DNA of 64,000 bases from Cunninghamella blakesleeana (Eukaryota; Mucoromycota; Mucoromycetes; Mucorales; Cunninghamellaceae). A program made the position numbers and the translations under genes. Each line of letters starts with the position of its first letter. The first letter of the stretch is position 1. This document shows, piece after piece, positions 34,001 to 44,357 of the stretch. The stretch spans positions 1,345,501 through 1,409,500 of the forward strand of contig JAFCIZ010000001.1 in NCBI GenBank assembly GCA_017871115.1, written 5' to 3'. The notes under the pieces were generated by a model. The model saw nothing but the letters and a program-made list of their open reading frames with translations. It was not told where the DNA came from and searched no databases.

Positions 34001-35462
34001 ATGTAAGTAAAAATACCTTGGTTGCTCTAATATCCATAAATGGTTCACAAAATAAAAGCAATATAGCTGTAATATTATGCATAAAGCCTTCAGAAGCTAC
34101 AGTGCGTGGATCTACTTGCATTTGAGCACGTTTTTCATTTAACTTGATAATGTGACCAAAGTATGACAATAATTTATCTCTTGACGATGTTCCTGATCGC
34201 ACAATACTATTACAGATTGCAAAGAGCGATCGCTAAAAATAATAATAAATAGTAATAATGTTAAAATTAATAAAGATCATTATATATGTATGAATTAATA
34301 ATTTACATTTCGGAATATATATTTTAATAATATTAAAAAAACCTTTACCTCTAAATTACGTGTGCTTCCTCTTAATCCATCTTTAGCAGCATTCAAAGAG
34401 CCTTGATTTCTATTTTCAGCGTGTTGAAAATATTTTTCAGCAACATCAGGCTATAAAAAGAATATTAATTGATAAAAAAATATAATTTATTCAATATCCT
34501 AATTCAATTATATTTTATATTTTAAACTTACAGAATTAGTAGGATAAGCTGATAATCCAAAATAAGGTCCAAGTAAAGAGTTTTGTTCAATATTGAAAGC
34601 TGTTACATTATCGGGGTTAAATTCAGAAAAGCTTGTTATCTAGACCACATATTAGTTAGTATCTTGATGAAATATATAGAATTATTTAATTAATATTTAT
34701 TTATATTTATATAAATTACTTACGGAAGTACAGATTGATTTATTTTCACAGAGTGATAAAAGACACTAATTTAGTAAATAAATAAGTAAAAAATATATCA
34801 TTATTAAAACGGAAAATCATAAAAATATATGAATAATAAATAATGAAAACTAAGTTTACCTGTATGTAGGCTTTAAAGTCACTAACAATATTCTGTTGTT
34901 TCACTTGATTAGATATAATTTCTAAAGCTGGTGCCAAAATCTATAAATACCATTCATATATATTAATATATCAAATTTCCCATTTTCAGTATACTTCATC
35001 ATATATATTATTGTTATTTTAAAGAATCAACTAATTTTACCATTTCGAGACCATCATCAGCAAATCTTTCAACTAATTCAGATATGTAGAGCGTAGGCGT
35101 TGATTTTATAGTATCTGGTTCAGCCAGTAAACCGATGGCAAGTTGAGCAGGACCAAGTTGTACATCACTGCATTATATATATAAAATGTGATAATAAAAA
35201 ATATGATTATTATAATAAAATCCTTATGATTTATATCATAATTACTATACATATATATATAACTTACGTTGAAATGATTTGGGGAAACATGTCAGGTATT
35301 TGAATAACAAGCCCAGAATAAGATACAAGTAAATTTTTTATGGTATCAAGTGCATTAATACGTTTGTCAAGAGCTGTTTTATCCAAATTCTATAATATAA
35401 TATAATAGAGTTAATTCATAAAATGATGCTAATTTACCGATTAATTTTTATGTGCACACACG

Positions 35463-35501
<39 letters not shown>

Positions 35502-36569
35502 TTACCTTGCTCCTAATCAAAGTGTTTTTTTTAATATCTTGAGCCTGCTTCCAGCATTTTAACAAGTAATCAAAGTGGAGAATATTTAACGTGGATTTTA
35601 TATCATCTGGCAATTCATCATGTGGTTCATTAGGATCTATAGATAAACGTGCAACTAATACACGGTCCAATAATGACTTTTGAATACGATATGGTTTTGG
35701 TTCTAAAAATTAAATATAAAGTATAAATCAGTTCATGTATTTTTGCATTGTTCTATTTTTTTCTTTCATAATCACAATCATTGCTATTATTATTATAGCT
35801 AATATTATTATTACCATTTTCTTCCTCTAATTCTTGTACTAATCCATGTAAATATACACAAAGGCCTCTTTTATAAACACTATTGGGCTATAAATAAGAT
35901 ATTATTTCGATAAGTATCTTTACATTATCACACTACTGTTATATATATATTTATATTTATATACAATGAACATACATCTAATGTTACTTGTAAAATATGA
36001 GAATAAACGTCATTTTGCCAATCTTCGAAAGATTTTGCTGGTACTTGGGGCTGAGGTGTAACTTGTGTTGAAGGCTTCGTGGATGCTGGGGTTGATATAG
36101 GGGTTGTTTCTTTGGATAAATTTGTAGCTACATTTGCTGTTGATTTAAACTTTGGTTTCACTGTAGAAGTTGACTAAAATAAAGAATAATAGGTAGAAAA
36201 GAATTATTTATAGGATAGGGTAATAATTATAATAATAAAAGAAATATACATGTACATAGGTATATTAGCTTATTTAATAAATATATACCTGAAGTGAAGA
36301 ATCAAGGACAGGTAAAGGTTGCAATTTTTTAGGCTGTTCATTTACTTGTGGTTTTTGTTCTACTTGTTTTTTTTGTTCTTGAGCTTGTTGTTCAAGTTTA
36401 GCGGCGCGTTTTAAACGTATCTGCAGCAGAAAAAAAGTTCGTCATCAGTTAATATCTTTTTTCTTTTTAAAGTTTTAAGATCTTTGATAAATATATTAAA
36501 ATAATAGTAATATAAAATGGAATACTTTTGAGCTTATACCTTTTCCGCTTCTGATGGTTCTGACGACAT
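31032..36569 (-). CDS. UFD2: Ubiquitin conjugation factor E4 (Ufd2), U-box
   Basis: E4 ubiquitin chain-elongating ligase acting with Cdc48/p97 in ubiquitin-fusion and ER-associated degradation. The gene spans 5.5 kb with roughly 17-18 exons, the most intron-dense here. The start (36569) gives [10 protein letters not shown], joined to [19 protein letters not shown], then a Pro/Thr/Ser-rich linker and [19 protein letters not shown]. The Ufd2 core includes [123 protein letters not shown] and [20 protein letters not shown]. The C-terminal U-box is [38 protein letters not shown], then [12 protein letters not shown]; as expected it lacks zinc ligands. Small exons mean some exon edges are approximate. 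A retrotransposon lies 168 bp upstream of the start. Confidence 0.95.
35453..35501. repeat. (CA)n/(TA)n repeat in a UFD2 intron
   Basis: CACACG/CACA run of about 28 bp followed directly by a TA run, inside an intron of the UFD2 gene. Confidence 0.85.
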
Positions 36570-36733
36570 TATAAGTTTAAAGGTATTCAAATATGTTTAT
36601 ATGCAAAATGGACTAAAAATATTATTAATAATTTTTCAGCAACAATAAAAAAGAGAGGGAAAAGAGGATTAAAAAATTGGATAAGATTTTAATTTTTTTA
36701 GATATAATTTTTAGAACCCGATTTTTTTTGGTT

Positions 36734-36737
36734 GTCT
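36734..36737. repeat. Target-site duplication, left copy (GTCT)
   Basis: GTCT directly precedes the left LTR and recurs at 42321-42324 after the right LTR. Four bp is slightly short for Ty3/gypsy (usually 5); no 5-bp version fits. Confidence 0.75.
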
Positions 36738-37035
36738 TGTATTGAAATCCTTAAAAAGATCCAAATTACGAGGATTTATAAGGATTAACTGGATAGTTTG
36801 ACTTATTAACAAACCAAAATAAAGATTAATATTATAGATTAAATAATAAAAAGTTTCGTTTATCGAAAAATTAATAAATATGTTCAAAATGTTAGAAAAA
36901 TTGTATATTCGAAAGAGCCCGTTTTTTTATTAGAGTTAAAATTTATGAAGATTTTTATATATGAGCTGAATTTGGAAAATGGTTGAACATAAAAAATAAC
37001 TTTTTGGTTTTTTTGTATTTTTCAAACCCAACACA
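36738..37035 (-). repeat. 3' LTR of the retrotransposon (left copy)
   Basis: 298 bp, apparently identical to 42023-42320. It is the downstream LTR for the minus-strand element, so a promoter in it would read toward UFD2. Confidence 0.96.
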
Positions 37036-37092
37036 TAATCCCAGCACCATCATAAAAATAAAAAAAAATAAAAGTATTATATTTTTTTTTTT

Positions 37093-40000
37093 TCATTTCC
37101 TTTCATAATATTTTTTTAATTGCCTTAGGTTGACTAAACGTTTTGCTTCCTTCATACGAACACAATCCCAAAGTTTAGCAGTACCGTTATCGTATATAGT
37201 AAGTATACGGAAAAGATGGTCTTTATAGGCTGGTTCTAATTTATGTTTATGGTTTTGATATCTTTTCATAACCATATCACCAATTTTAAAACCGTCTAAC
37301 TCGTATACTAACTTCCACTCTTTCTGTTGTAAGATAGATTGGTCCTTGCCAGTTAGTTGCTTATCAGTACTAGCGGTTTGTCTAGTACCCTCGACATAGT
37401 GGGCACCTAGCTTGCGCAACTGGTCTTCGTCATAGGGACGAGGTGGAACACCAAAAAGAGCCTCGTAAGGTGAAACACCTAGCTTATCATTAACTTTGGT
37501 CCTATGTGCGTATAATACAGCATACAAAGCACTATCCCAATCATCAGGTCTATTTAACACTACTTTCTTCATGGAAGTCACCAAGACACCATTCAAATGT
37601 TCAACCTTACCATTTGTTCTTGGGTTATACGGAGTGGAGAACTTGTGGTTAACATTGACAAGGCTGATAAAGTTAGCAATACCTTCACTAATGAATTGTT
37701 GACCATTGTCAGAAATAAGTTCAGCAGGGGGTCCAAAGATGGAAAACACGTCAAAATAGAGGAAGTTCATAACCACGTTGGCAGTAGCAACAGCACAAGG
37801 TTTGGCGATAGCCCAATTGGTGAAATATTCAACTGCCACCAAGATATACTTGTTTCCAGCCCGTGTTTGATGTAAGGGTCCAACAAAATCTATGCCAAAT
37901 CTTTCAAATACATAATAAGTATTAATTTTATTATAATTTGTTATTTTGATTTTCTTTTTATCAAACAGTTGACATTCGTGACAAGAGCTGATATGCTGGT
38001 CTACATCTTTAAAACAACTTGGCCACCAATAATAATGACATAAGCGACTCCATGTAGCTTTTCTTCCAAAGTGTCCCATACCTTCATGAACTTCTTCAAG
38101 TACTTTATGTCTTTCTTGAATAAAAGGGACTTTAGAAAGTGCGTCACCAACCTTTCTGTACAGGTGGTCTTCTTTAATAATATAGTATTTGGATAAATTT
38201 CTTACTTTGGCGGAAGCACCATTAATATCACCATCCAAATATAAGTAAACTTCATAGAGATAATCTTCATAGATTTGTTCTTCCTTTACCACATTCATAC
38301 ACCATAAATTATCTTCATCATTAGATTCAATTTCTTCAATATTGACTGGATATCGTGACATAACATCAGCGATAACATTATTTTTACCTTGGATATGATG
38401 TACTTCGAAATCAAATTCTTGGAGCAACACCAACCATCGTTGTAATCTACTACTGGGATCTGATCGGTGTAGTAAATACCTTACGGCAGAATTATCGGTG
38501 TACAAATGGATATGTTTATCTAAAATATACTTTCTAAGTTTAGAAAACGCATACACTACGGCCAATAATTCAAGTTCAACAGTAGGATAGCGGATTTCAG
38601 CACCTTGTAATTTACGGGATAGGAAGCAGACTGGACGTTCGCCAAAACCATCACTTGTAATAGTTAATGTAGCGCCCAATCCTACGTTAGAAGCATCAGT
38701 ATAAATCTTATAGACTCCATTTTCATTGGGAAAGGCTAGCTCAGCAGAATTGTAAAGTGCAGTTTTTAAATTATCAAATGATTTTTGTTCAACACCAGAC
38801 CAACTAAATTTAATTTTACTGGAAGTCAGTTTGCTTAATGGAGCAGCAATATCTGCAAAACCTTGTACATGACGTCGGCAAAATCCACAAAGATTTAAAA
38901 AGGCACGAACATCGGTAGTATTCTTGGGAATAGGGAATGCATTTATCTTATTAATTTTTGATCTATCAACTTTAACACCAGAGTCAGACACAATAAATCC
39001 TAACACATTAATTTGACTTTGATACCATTGGCACTTTGACGGTTTTATCTTCATATTAGTCTCAATAATTCGTTTCAATACTTGATCAATATGATTCAAA
39101 TGATCACCTTCATCTTCAGAATGGATTGTTATATCATCAATATAAGTGGTTACAAAATCGCCCAAGAAGGGTTGCATAGCAAAATAGATAGCTCTTGAAA
39201 AAGTACTAGGACCATTTTTAATACCAAATGGCATTACACGATAAGAAAAATTACCCCAAGGCGTAGCGACTGTCAACTTTGGAATAGATTCTTGGTTTAC
39301 TCTAATCTGGTTAAAACCTTTCAACAGATCAATAGCAGAGAAGAATTTAGCATCAGCAAAACTGTCCAATAAATCTTGAATCCGAGGTAATGGCCATGTG
39401 TCTTTCCGAGTAATATCATTTAATTTTTGGAATTGGATACACAATCTTTTATCACCGTCTTTCTTCTTAACATATAGGGCAGGAAAACCCCAACCACTAT
39501 TACCGTTATTATACATGGAAGGCTCTAAAATACCATTATTCACCATTTCTGTGATTTCAGCTTTCAGCAACGTTTGTTCAGAGTAGGGCATATGATAATT
39601 TGGTCTTAATGCAATGGGCGAATGATCACCAGTATCAATATTCAACTCAACGAAATTTGTAGTCTTAATATCAGCATAATTAATTCCAAAAGCTTCACGA
39701 TTTTCTATTAATATCTTCTTTAAATCGTCACTTAATTCTTTGATTAATCCAGCTCGATCAACACTAGAAGAAATAGCAGCAGATAGGTCATCAATATTGG
39801 TATTACTACATAAATCATCACAACCAGAAGCATCATTGTCAACTATACCACAGTCATTTGAATAGTCTGACATTATCAAATAGCTAAGAGCAGCAGAATC
39901 ATCATCCGTACTATCATTATCACTTGAAGGACTATATGAGTCTGAATAAGAAGTTGACTCTTCAATTAAAGTCGGTTTTAAACGTGAATGGTATTTAACA

Positions 40001-41703
40001 GTAAATTCTCGTTCAACGTGACCAGTCCTAATAATCCATTGATATTTATCATAATCAGTTATCACACCTAACTTATGCAGAAGCGGTCTTCCTAATAAAA
40101 GATCAAAGTCGATTCCATCTAAAACTTCAGCCTCAATAGTAGAATAAACACCATGAAAGTCCACATTAATAGTAACTTGTCCTAAAGGTATGACAGCTCT
40201 ACCATCAGCAACTTTGATTGTTCGTCCACCACTTCTCATTCTGTTTTTTAGATCCATAAACTTAATCAACTTCTTACTTATGATATTAATACCAGAACCA
40301 CCATCCAAAATAGCACCAACTTTGCAATACTTGTTTAACACCACCTCAGTACTAGGTGCACCAAAACTTGAATCACCATCACTTTCACTATCATCAATTT
40401 GTGCTAACAGCGACGTATTGTTTTTATTTTTATTTTTGTGATTTTTAGTCAACTTACGTTTCGCTAGAGTCCTAAAGGTTGGAGAAAGAGTAGCCAATTC
40501 GTTTAATGATATGTTAATAGAAGCATGATCCATTAATTTATCAACAACCTTGTCAGACCAGGTAGCAACTGCTTTCTTTTTATGTTTATTATGACCTTCG
40601 TCTTCTACTACTTCGTCACCACCGTCATTATTAACAGGTAAAGAGTCAGCATGTCTTGTATTGGGACGTTTAATAGATTTTTGGTTATTGGTATCTGATT
40701 TACTGTTATCATCAGAACCTCTAGTACGTCGTGTACGTTTAGTGGCATAACACTCAGTAACTAATAAAGTCGACGAAGCATTATTACTATTAGACAGCAC
40801 TGGTGAATTAGATGCATTCGATTTTTTTGACCTATACAACCTGCACCGGAAATATGGATGGTTTTCATTACACAATTTACAGGGCTTATCACAAAGTTCC
40901 GCGAAGTGACCCACAGTTTGACAATTGTAACACCTTTTTACAAACGCTTGTGTCACCGGCTGGTTTGTTTGACCTTGCACCAATAACGTCAACCTTTCGA
41001 TACCTTTAGTCAATGATTCGATGGGATCAGCACCAGTCTCTTTAAATTGCTTTTTACTTTTAGATCTCTCGACGGACTTATCATCATCGGAATCATAATC
41101 ACTATTGGATGACTCATCTGAATCACTGTCATCAAGAATTTCCTTCACTAATCTTCTTACACCCTTTAAACTACTTGGTTTGGCACTTTTAATTGTATGT
41201 CTTAGTGTTGCGGGGCGTAGTCCTTTAATAAATCGTTTTAATAGTTTGTCTTCAAGGTCATTATCATTATACAATCCTTCATAGCCATCATCTTTGTCTT
41301 CATCTTTAGACTCATTAGTATTATTAAGGCTCTGTGGTTTTTTTGACGTAATCTTGACTAACATACGGTATTTACTTCTTAAAGCCATGACACGATCATA
41401 ATAATCATCAATAGATTCATCTTTTTTCATTTTTATGTCAAGTAGTTTAATTTGTAAATCATCAACATCTAGTTTGTCACCATAACGTTCGACAAATTCT
41501 TCCATGAATTCATTCCAATTAGAAAAACCACTAGCATAGAACCAATTTTTTTGTTTAGACTTTAAATAGCTGGGTACACATTGTAATTTTTCTTTAGGCG
41601 TTAAGCCCATGACGTCTGTAGCGTCATTGAAGCTTTGTAGCCAAAAGATAGCATTATCCTTTCTTTCGAATAGCGGGATCTTTATATTACGACTTGAAGA
41701 CAT
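37093..41703 (-). CDS. Retrotransposon Gag-Pol polyprotein
   Basis: Single uninterrupted frame of 1536 codons, so Gag and Pol are fused with no frameshift. Order: retrotransposon Gag (IFWLQSFNDATDVMGLTP, MEEFVERYGDKLDVDDLQIK); acidic linker; CCHC knuckle at residues 258-271 (CYNCQTVGHFAELC) with a second imperfect Cys/His cluster (C275-C287); aspartic protease around GAILDGGSGINIISKK, with DGG where DSG/DTG is usual; reverse transcriptase (VKKKDGDKRLCIQFQKLN, FSAIDLLKGFNQI, VMPFGIKNGPSTFSRA, YIDD near residue 853); RNase H (KIYTDASNVGLGATL, LYTDNSAVRYLL); integrase with HHCC zinc finger (HEGMGHFGRKATW, CHECQ) and the D,D35E core (IDFVGP, LISDNGQQF, GKVEHLNG); a C-terminal module ends VNLRQLKKYYERK. 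All catalytic acids of RT and integrase are present. Confidence 0.97.
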   Translation of the reverse strand: MSSSRNIKIPLFERKDNAIFWLQSFNDATDVMGLTPKEKLQCVPSYLKSKQKNWFYASGFSNWNEFMEEFVERYGDKLDVDDLQIKLLDIKMKKDESIDDYYDRVMALRSKYRMLVKITSKKPQSLNNTNESKDEDKDDGYEGLYNDNDLEDKLLKRFIKGLRPATLRHTIKSAKPSSLKGVRRLVKEILDDSDSDESSNSDYDSDDDKSVERSKSKKQFKETGADPIESLTKGIERLTLLVQGQTNQPVTQAFVKRCYNCQTVGHFAELCDKPCKLCNENHPYFRCRLYRSKKSNASNSPVLSNSNNASSTLLVTECYATKRTRRTRGSDDNSKSDTNNQKSIKRPNTRHADSLPVNNDGGDEVVEDEGHNKHKKKAVATWSDKVVDKLMDHASINISLNELATLSPTFRTLAKRKLTKNHKNKNKNNTSLLAQIDDSESDGDSSFGAPSTEVVLNKYCKVGAILDGGSGINIISKKLIKFMDLKNRMRSGGRTIKVADGRAVIPLGQVTINVDFHGVYSTIEAEVLDGIDFDLLLGRPLLHKLGVITDYDKYQWIIRTGHVEREFTVKYHSRLKPTLIEESTSYSDSYSPSSDNDSTDDDSAALSYLIMSDYSNDCGIVDNDASGCDDLCSNTNIDDLSAAISSSVDRAGLIKELSDDLKKILIENREAFGINYADIKTTNFVELNIDTGDHSPIALRPNYHMPYSEQTLLKAEITEMVNNGILEPSMYNNGNSGWGFPALYVKKKDGDKRLCIQFQKLNDITRKDTWPLPRIQDLLDSFADAKFFSAIDLLKGFNQIRVNQESIPKLTVATPWGNFSYRVMPFGIKNGPSTFSRAIYFAMQPFLGDFVTTYIDDITIHSEDEGDHLNHIDQVLKRIIETNMKIKPSKCQWYQSQINVLGFIVSDSGVKVDRSKINKINAFPIPKNTTDVRAFLNLCGFCRRHVQGFADIAAPLSKLTSSKIKFSWSGVEQKSFDNLKTALYNSAELAFPNENGVYKIYTDASNVGLGATLTITSDGFGERPVCFLSRKLQGAEIRYPTVELELLAVVYAFSKLRKYILDKHIHLYTDNSAVRYLLHRSDPSSRLQRWLVLLQEFDFEVHHIQGKNNVIADVMSRYPVNIEEIESNDEDNLWCMNVVKEEQIYEDYLYEVYLYLDGDINGASAKVRNLSKYYIIKEDHLYRKVGDALSKVPFIQERHKVLEEVHEGMGHFGRKATWSRLCHYYWWPSCFKDVDQHISSCHECQLFDKKKIKITNYNKINTYYVFERFGIDFVGPLHQTRAGNKYILVAVEYFTNWAIAKPCAVATANVVMNFLYFDVFSIFGPPAELISDNGQQFISEGIANFISLVNVNHKFSTPYNPRTNGKVEHLNGVLVTSMKKVVLNRPDDWDSALYAVLYAHRTKVNDKLGVSPYEALFGVPPRPYDEDQLRKLGAHYVEGTRQTASTDKQLTGKDQSILQQKEWKLVYELDGFKIGDMVMKRYQNHKHKLEPAYKDHLFRILTIYDNGTAKLWDCVRMKEAKRLVNLRQLKKYYERK

Positions 41704-42022
41704 TATCGGTTAGCCTTAGGATTAATTAAGGTAAATAAGTTAAATTGGGAAAATAAAATAAAATAAAATAAAAATAAAATAGAAAAATATGATAAAATAA
41801 AATAAAATAAAATAAAACTAGTAAAATAAATAGGATAAAAATTTTATATGAAAGAGATATAAAATTATAAACACTTTGAAATGGGGGGTAATAAAGATCA
41901 AAATGAAATAGAGTAAATTATAGGGGTAGTTTAGGTTAAAACAGAAGGAGATCCTGTAATAATCGTTGATTTATTAGACGAGCGTACAAGAATCTACCTT
42001 CTGGCAGAAGGCACCAAATTAT
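41704..42022 (-). other. Retrotransposon leader with AAAAT repeats
   Basis: 319 bp between the upstream LTR and the gag start. It holds AAAAT pentanucleotide tandem runs (about 41752-41816). No further coding frame is convincing. Confidence 0.7.
41997..42016 (-). other. Putative primer-binding site with palindrome
   Basis: Six bp inside the upstream LTR the minus strand reads TGGTGCCTTCTGCC. It starts with TGG, as expected for pairing to a tRNA CCA end. The same stretch contains the palindrome CCTTCTG-C-CAGAAGG (41997-42011). Which tRNA, or whether a self-primer is used, is unknown. Confidence 0.5.
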
Positions 42023-42320
42023 TGTATTGAAATCCTTAAAAAGATCCAAATTACGAGGATTTATAAGGATTAACTGGATAGTTTGACTTATTAACAAACC
42101 AAAATAAAGATTAATATTATAGATTAAATAATAAAAAGTTTCGTTTATCGAAAAATTAATAAATATGTTCAAAATGTTAGAAAAATTGTATATTCGAAAG
42201 AGCCCGTTTTTTTATTAGAGTTAAAATTTATGAAGATTTTTATATATGAGCTGAATTTGGAAAATGGTTGAACATAAAAAATAACTTTTTGGTTTTTTTG
42301 TATTTTTCAAACCCAACACA
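42023..42320 (-). repeat. 5' LTR of the retrotransposon (right copy)
   Basis: 298 bp, apparently identical to the left LTR. It should carry the element promoter and ends 72 bp before the start codon of the dephospho-CoA kinase gene. Confidence 0.96.
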
Positions 42321-42392
42321 GTCTTTTCTTTTCTCTAATTCTTTTTTTTGTTCAAAAAAGAAAAGAAATATACTACATTATATTTATCTATC

Positions 42393-43346
42393 ATGAAGTT
42401 AGTTGGCTTAACTGGTGGTATTGCTTCTGGTAATTGAAGTGAATATACGTATATATATATATATAATGATAAGAGAAATCATATAACTAAATATATATAC
42501 ATATACATATTATAATTTGAATAAAATATATAAAAGGGAAATCAACTGTATCACGACTTTTACAAGAGCAACAAATTCCTATTATTGATGCTGATAAAAT
42601 TGCTCGACAAGTAGTAGAGCCTGGCCGTCGATCCAATAAACTTATTCGTAAACATTTTGGTGATGATGTCTTTCTTCCTGATGGTAATATCAATCGACCT
42701 AAGCTTGGTGAAATAATATTTAGTGATCCTGCAAAACGTAAAATATTAAATAGTTGTACACATCCTTATGTTCGACTGGAAATGGTGAAGCAAGTGTTTT
42801 ATCATTGGATGGCTGGTGCTAAAGTAGTTGTACTGGATGTTCCTTTATTATTTGAAAGTAAATTGGATCGATTTGTAGGTACTACTGTTGTAGTTTTTTG
42901 GTAAAAAAAAAAAAAAAAAAAGATAAAATAATCATCATTTTCCAATATATACTATTGTTATTATTATTTTAATAAATAAATAAATAAATAAATTAATATA
43001 TATTAAATAATCATTATTTTTTTATATTTTAAATAGCTCTGAAATTCTTCAGTTACAACGGCTAATGAAAAGAGACGGGTTGGATGAAGAAGCAGCTACA
43101 AAACGGCTACGTGCACAAACACCGTTATCAGAAAAAGTAGAATTAGCAGATGTTGTTCTTGATAATTCAAGTGATTTATCTCAATTAACGGTGCAAGTAA
43201 AAAATTTAGTTAAAAAGGTCACACCAGGAACATTAACATGGTTATTTGAATATATTGGCCCACCAGTCATCATTGCAGGCATTGTAGTAGTTTTAAAACA
43301 TTATAGTTCATTTATATTTAATATTGGAAAAAGTATAAAAGCATAA
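42393..43346 (+). CDS. coaE: Dephospho-CoA kinase
   Basis: Catalyses the last step of coenzyme A synthesis, ATP plus dephospho-CoA to CoA (yeast CAB5 equivalent). Three exons. The first intron splits the P-loop: MKLVGLTGGIASG joins KSTVSRLL. Then IIDADKIARQVVEPG (Asp of the substrate site), GEIIFSDPAKRKILNSCTHP, VVVLDVPLLFESKLDRFV, and across the second intron SEILQLQRLMKRDGLDEEAA, KRLRAQTPLSEKVELADVVL and DNSSD, all family landmarks. A C-terminal hydrophobic segment (PPVIIAGIVVVLKHY) is a likely membrane anchor (mitochondrial outer membrane or ER), as seen in some eukaryotic versions. The promoter has been cut to 72 bp by the adjacent LTR. Length about 240 aa. Confidence 0.95.
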
Positions 43347-43476
43347 TTTATATTATTAACATTATTATTTTATACAAGATATATATATTTATATATTTAT
43401 ATATTTATATATAAGAATAGAATGAATCAATTGTAACAATAAAATAGTACCATTTTTTTAGTAAAAATTGAATAAA

Positions 43477-44179
43477 TTATTTTCTGATATATAGTGAAAA
43501 TTCAAAATCGATATCTTTATGTGATTGTGACCCTTCAGGTACAGTCTGTTCAACATAGGTTTCAAGTTCTTGATGTGTAGCAAGTCTAAAATCGTTTTCA
43601 TTAATATTTGGAAAATAGGTATCACATTCAATATTAGAATTAATTTTGGTGAATAAAATGTGTGTGCAATTAGGATTTTGAATAGCTAAACGATACATAT
43701 GAGCACCACCGATAACGAATACTCGACCGTGCTGTTTATGATCATAATTTTCTAAAGCTTTTTCTAAAGAATCCACTATTATAGTATTTGGTGCGTTATT
43801 TCTATCAAAAAACAAAAATAAAAAAAAGTTAAAAAGCTGCTTAAAATAAAATAATTATTATTATAATAATAACACATATATCAATGAAGTTTTCTCTCTG
43901 TTCTTCTCTCTTTTATTCTTACATATCATAATTAGGGTTACGAGATATAACTACATTGAATCTATCAGCAAGTGGTCTAAATTTTGCTGGAATAGATTCC
44001 CAAGTAACCCGACCCATAATAACTATATTTTTTAAATCTTGACTAGAAGATGCCTTTGGAATAGTAGTAGTGACTTTTTTAAAAAAGGCCATATCTGGAG
44101 GGAGTTTCCAAGGAAGGCCACCATTAATACCAATACCAAGTTCTTTAGTAGCAGCAACAATAAGTGAAAAGGTTGTCAT
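43477..44179 (-). CDS. DFR1: Dihydrofolate reductase
   Basis: Reduces dihydrofolate to tetrahydrofolate with NADPH, for thymidylate and purine synthesis. Two exons, joined AT|A so that NPNYDI continues into NNAPNTIIVDSLEKAL. The start at 44179 gives MTTFSLIVAATKELGIGING; an upstream in-frame ATG (44261) would add only an F/K-rich low-complexity stretch. Motifs: GGLPWKLPPDMAFFKKVT (substrate loop), NIVIMGRVTWESIPAKFRPL (NADPH), NVVISRNPNY, GRVFVIGGAHMYRLAI and THILFTKINSNIECDTYFP. The end is DIDFEFSLYIRK. About 200 aa, as usual. The ATG lies 178 bp from the divergent gene at 44358. Confidence 0.97.
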
Positions 44180-44357
44180 TACAATCAGGTACAAAAAAAT
44201 GTTTAAGTGAAAGAAAAAGCGAAAAAAGTGAAAATGTAAAATTTTCTTTTTAAAAAAATTCATATTTTAAATCTCAACTTGGCTATAAAAATTTCTTGCC
44301 AAATTTTTTCTTTGAGTTTTCCACCTTTTTTTTATTAATAATTATTATTCAATAACT

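Larger units (their letters stand above)
36738..42320 (-). mobile_element. Complete Ty3/gypsy LTR retrotransposon, 5583 bp
   Basis: Bounded by two 298-bp direct repeats (36738-37035 and 42023-42320) that I find identical on reading. In element orientation they begin TGTGTTGG and end CAATACA (TG...CA). A 4-bp GTCT duplication flanks the element (36734-36737 and 42321-42324). It carries one intact 1536-codon gag-pol frame. Gene order protease, RT, RNase H, integrase puts it in Ty3/gypsy (Metaviridae). Identical LTRs and an open frame indicate a recent, possibly active insertion. It sits between the divergent UFD2 and dephospho-CoA kinase genes and is transcribed in the same direction as UFD2. 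Confidence 0.97.
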
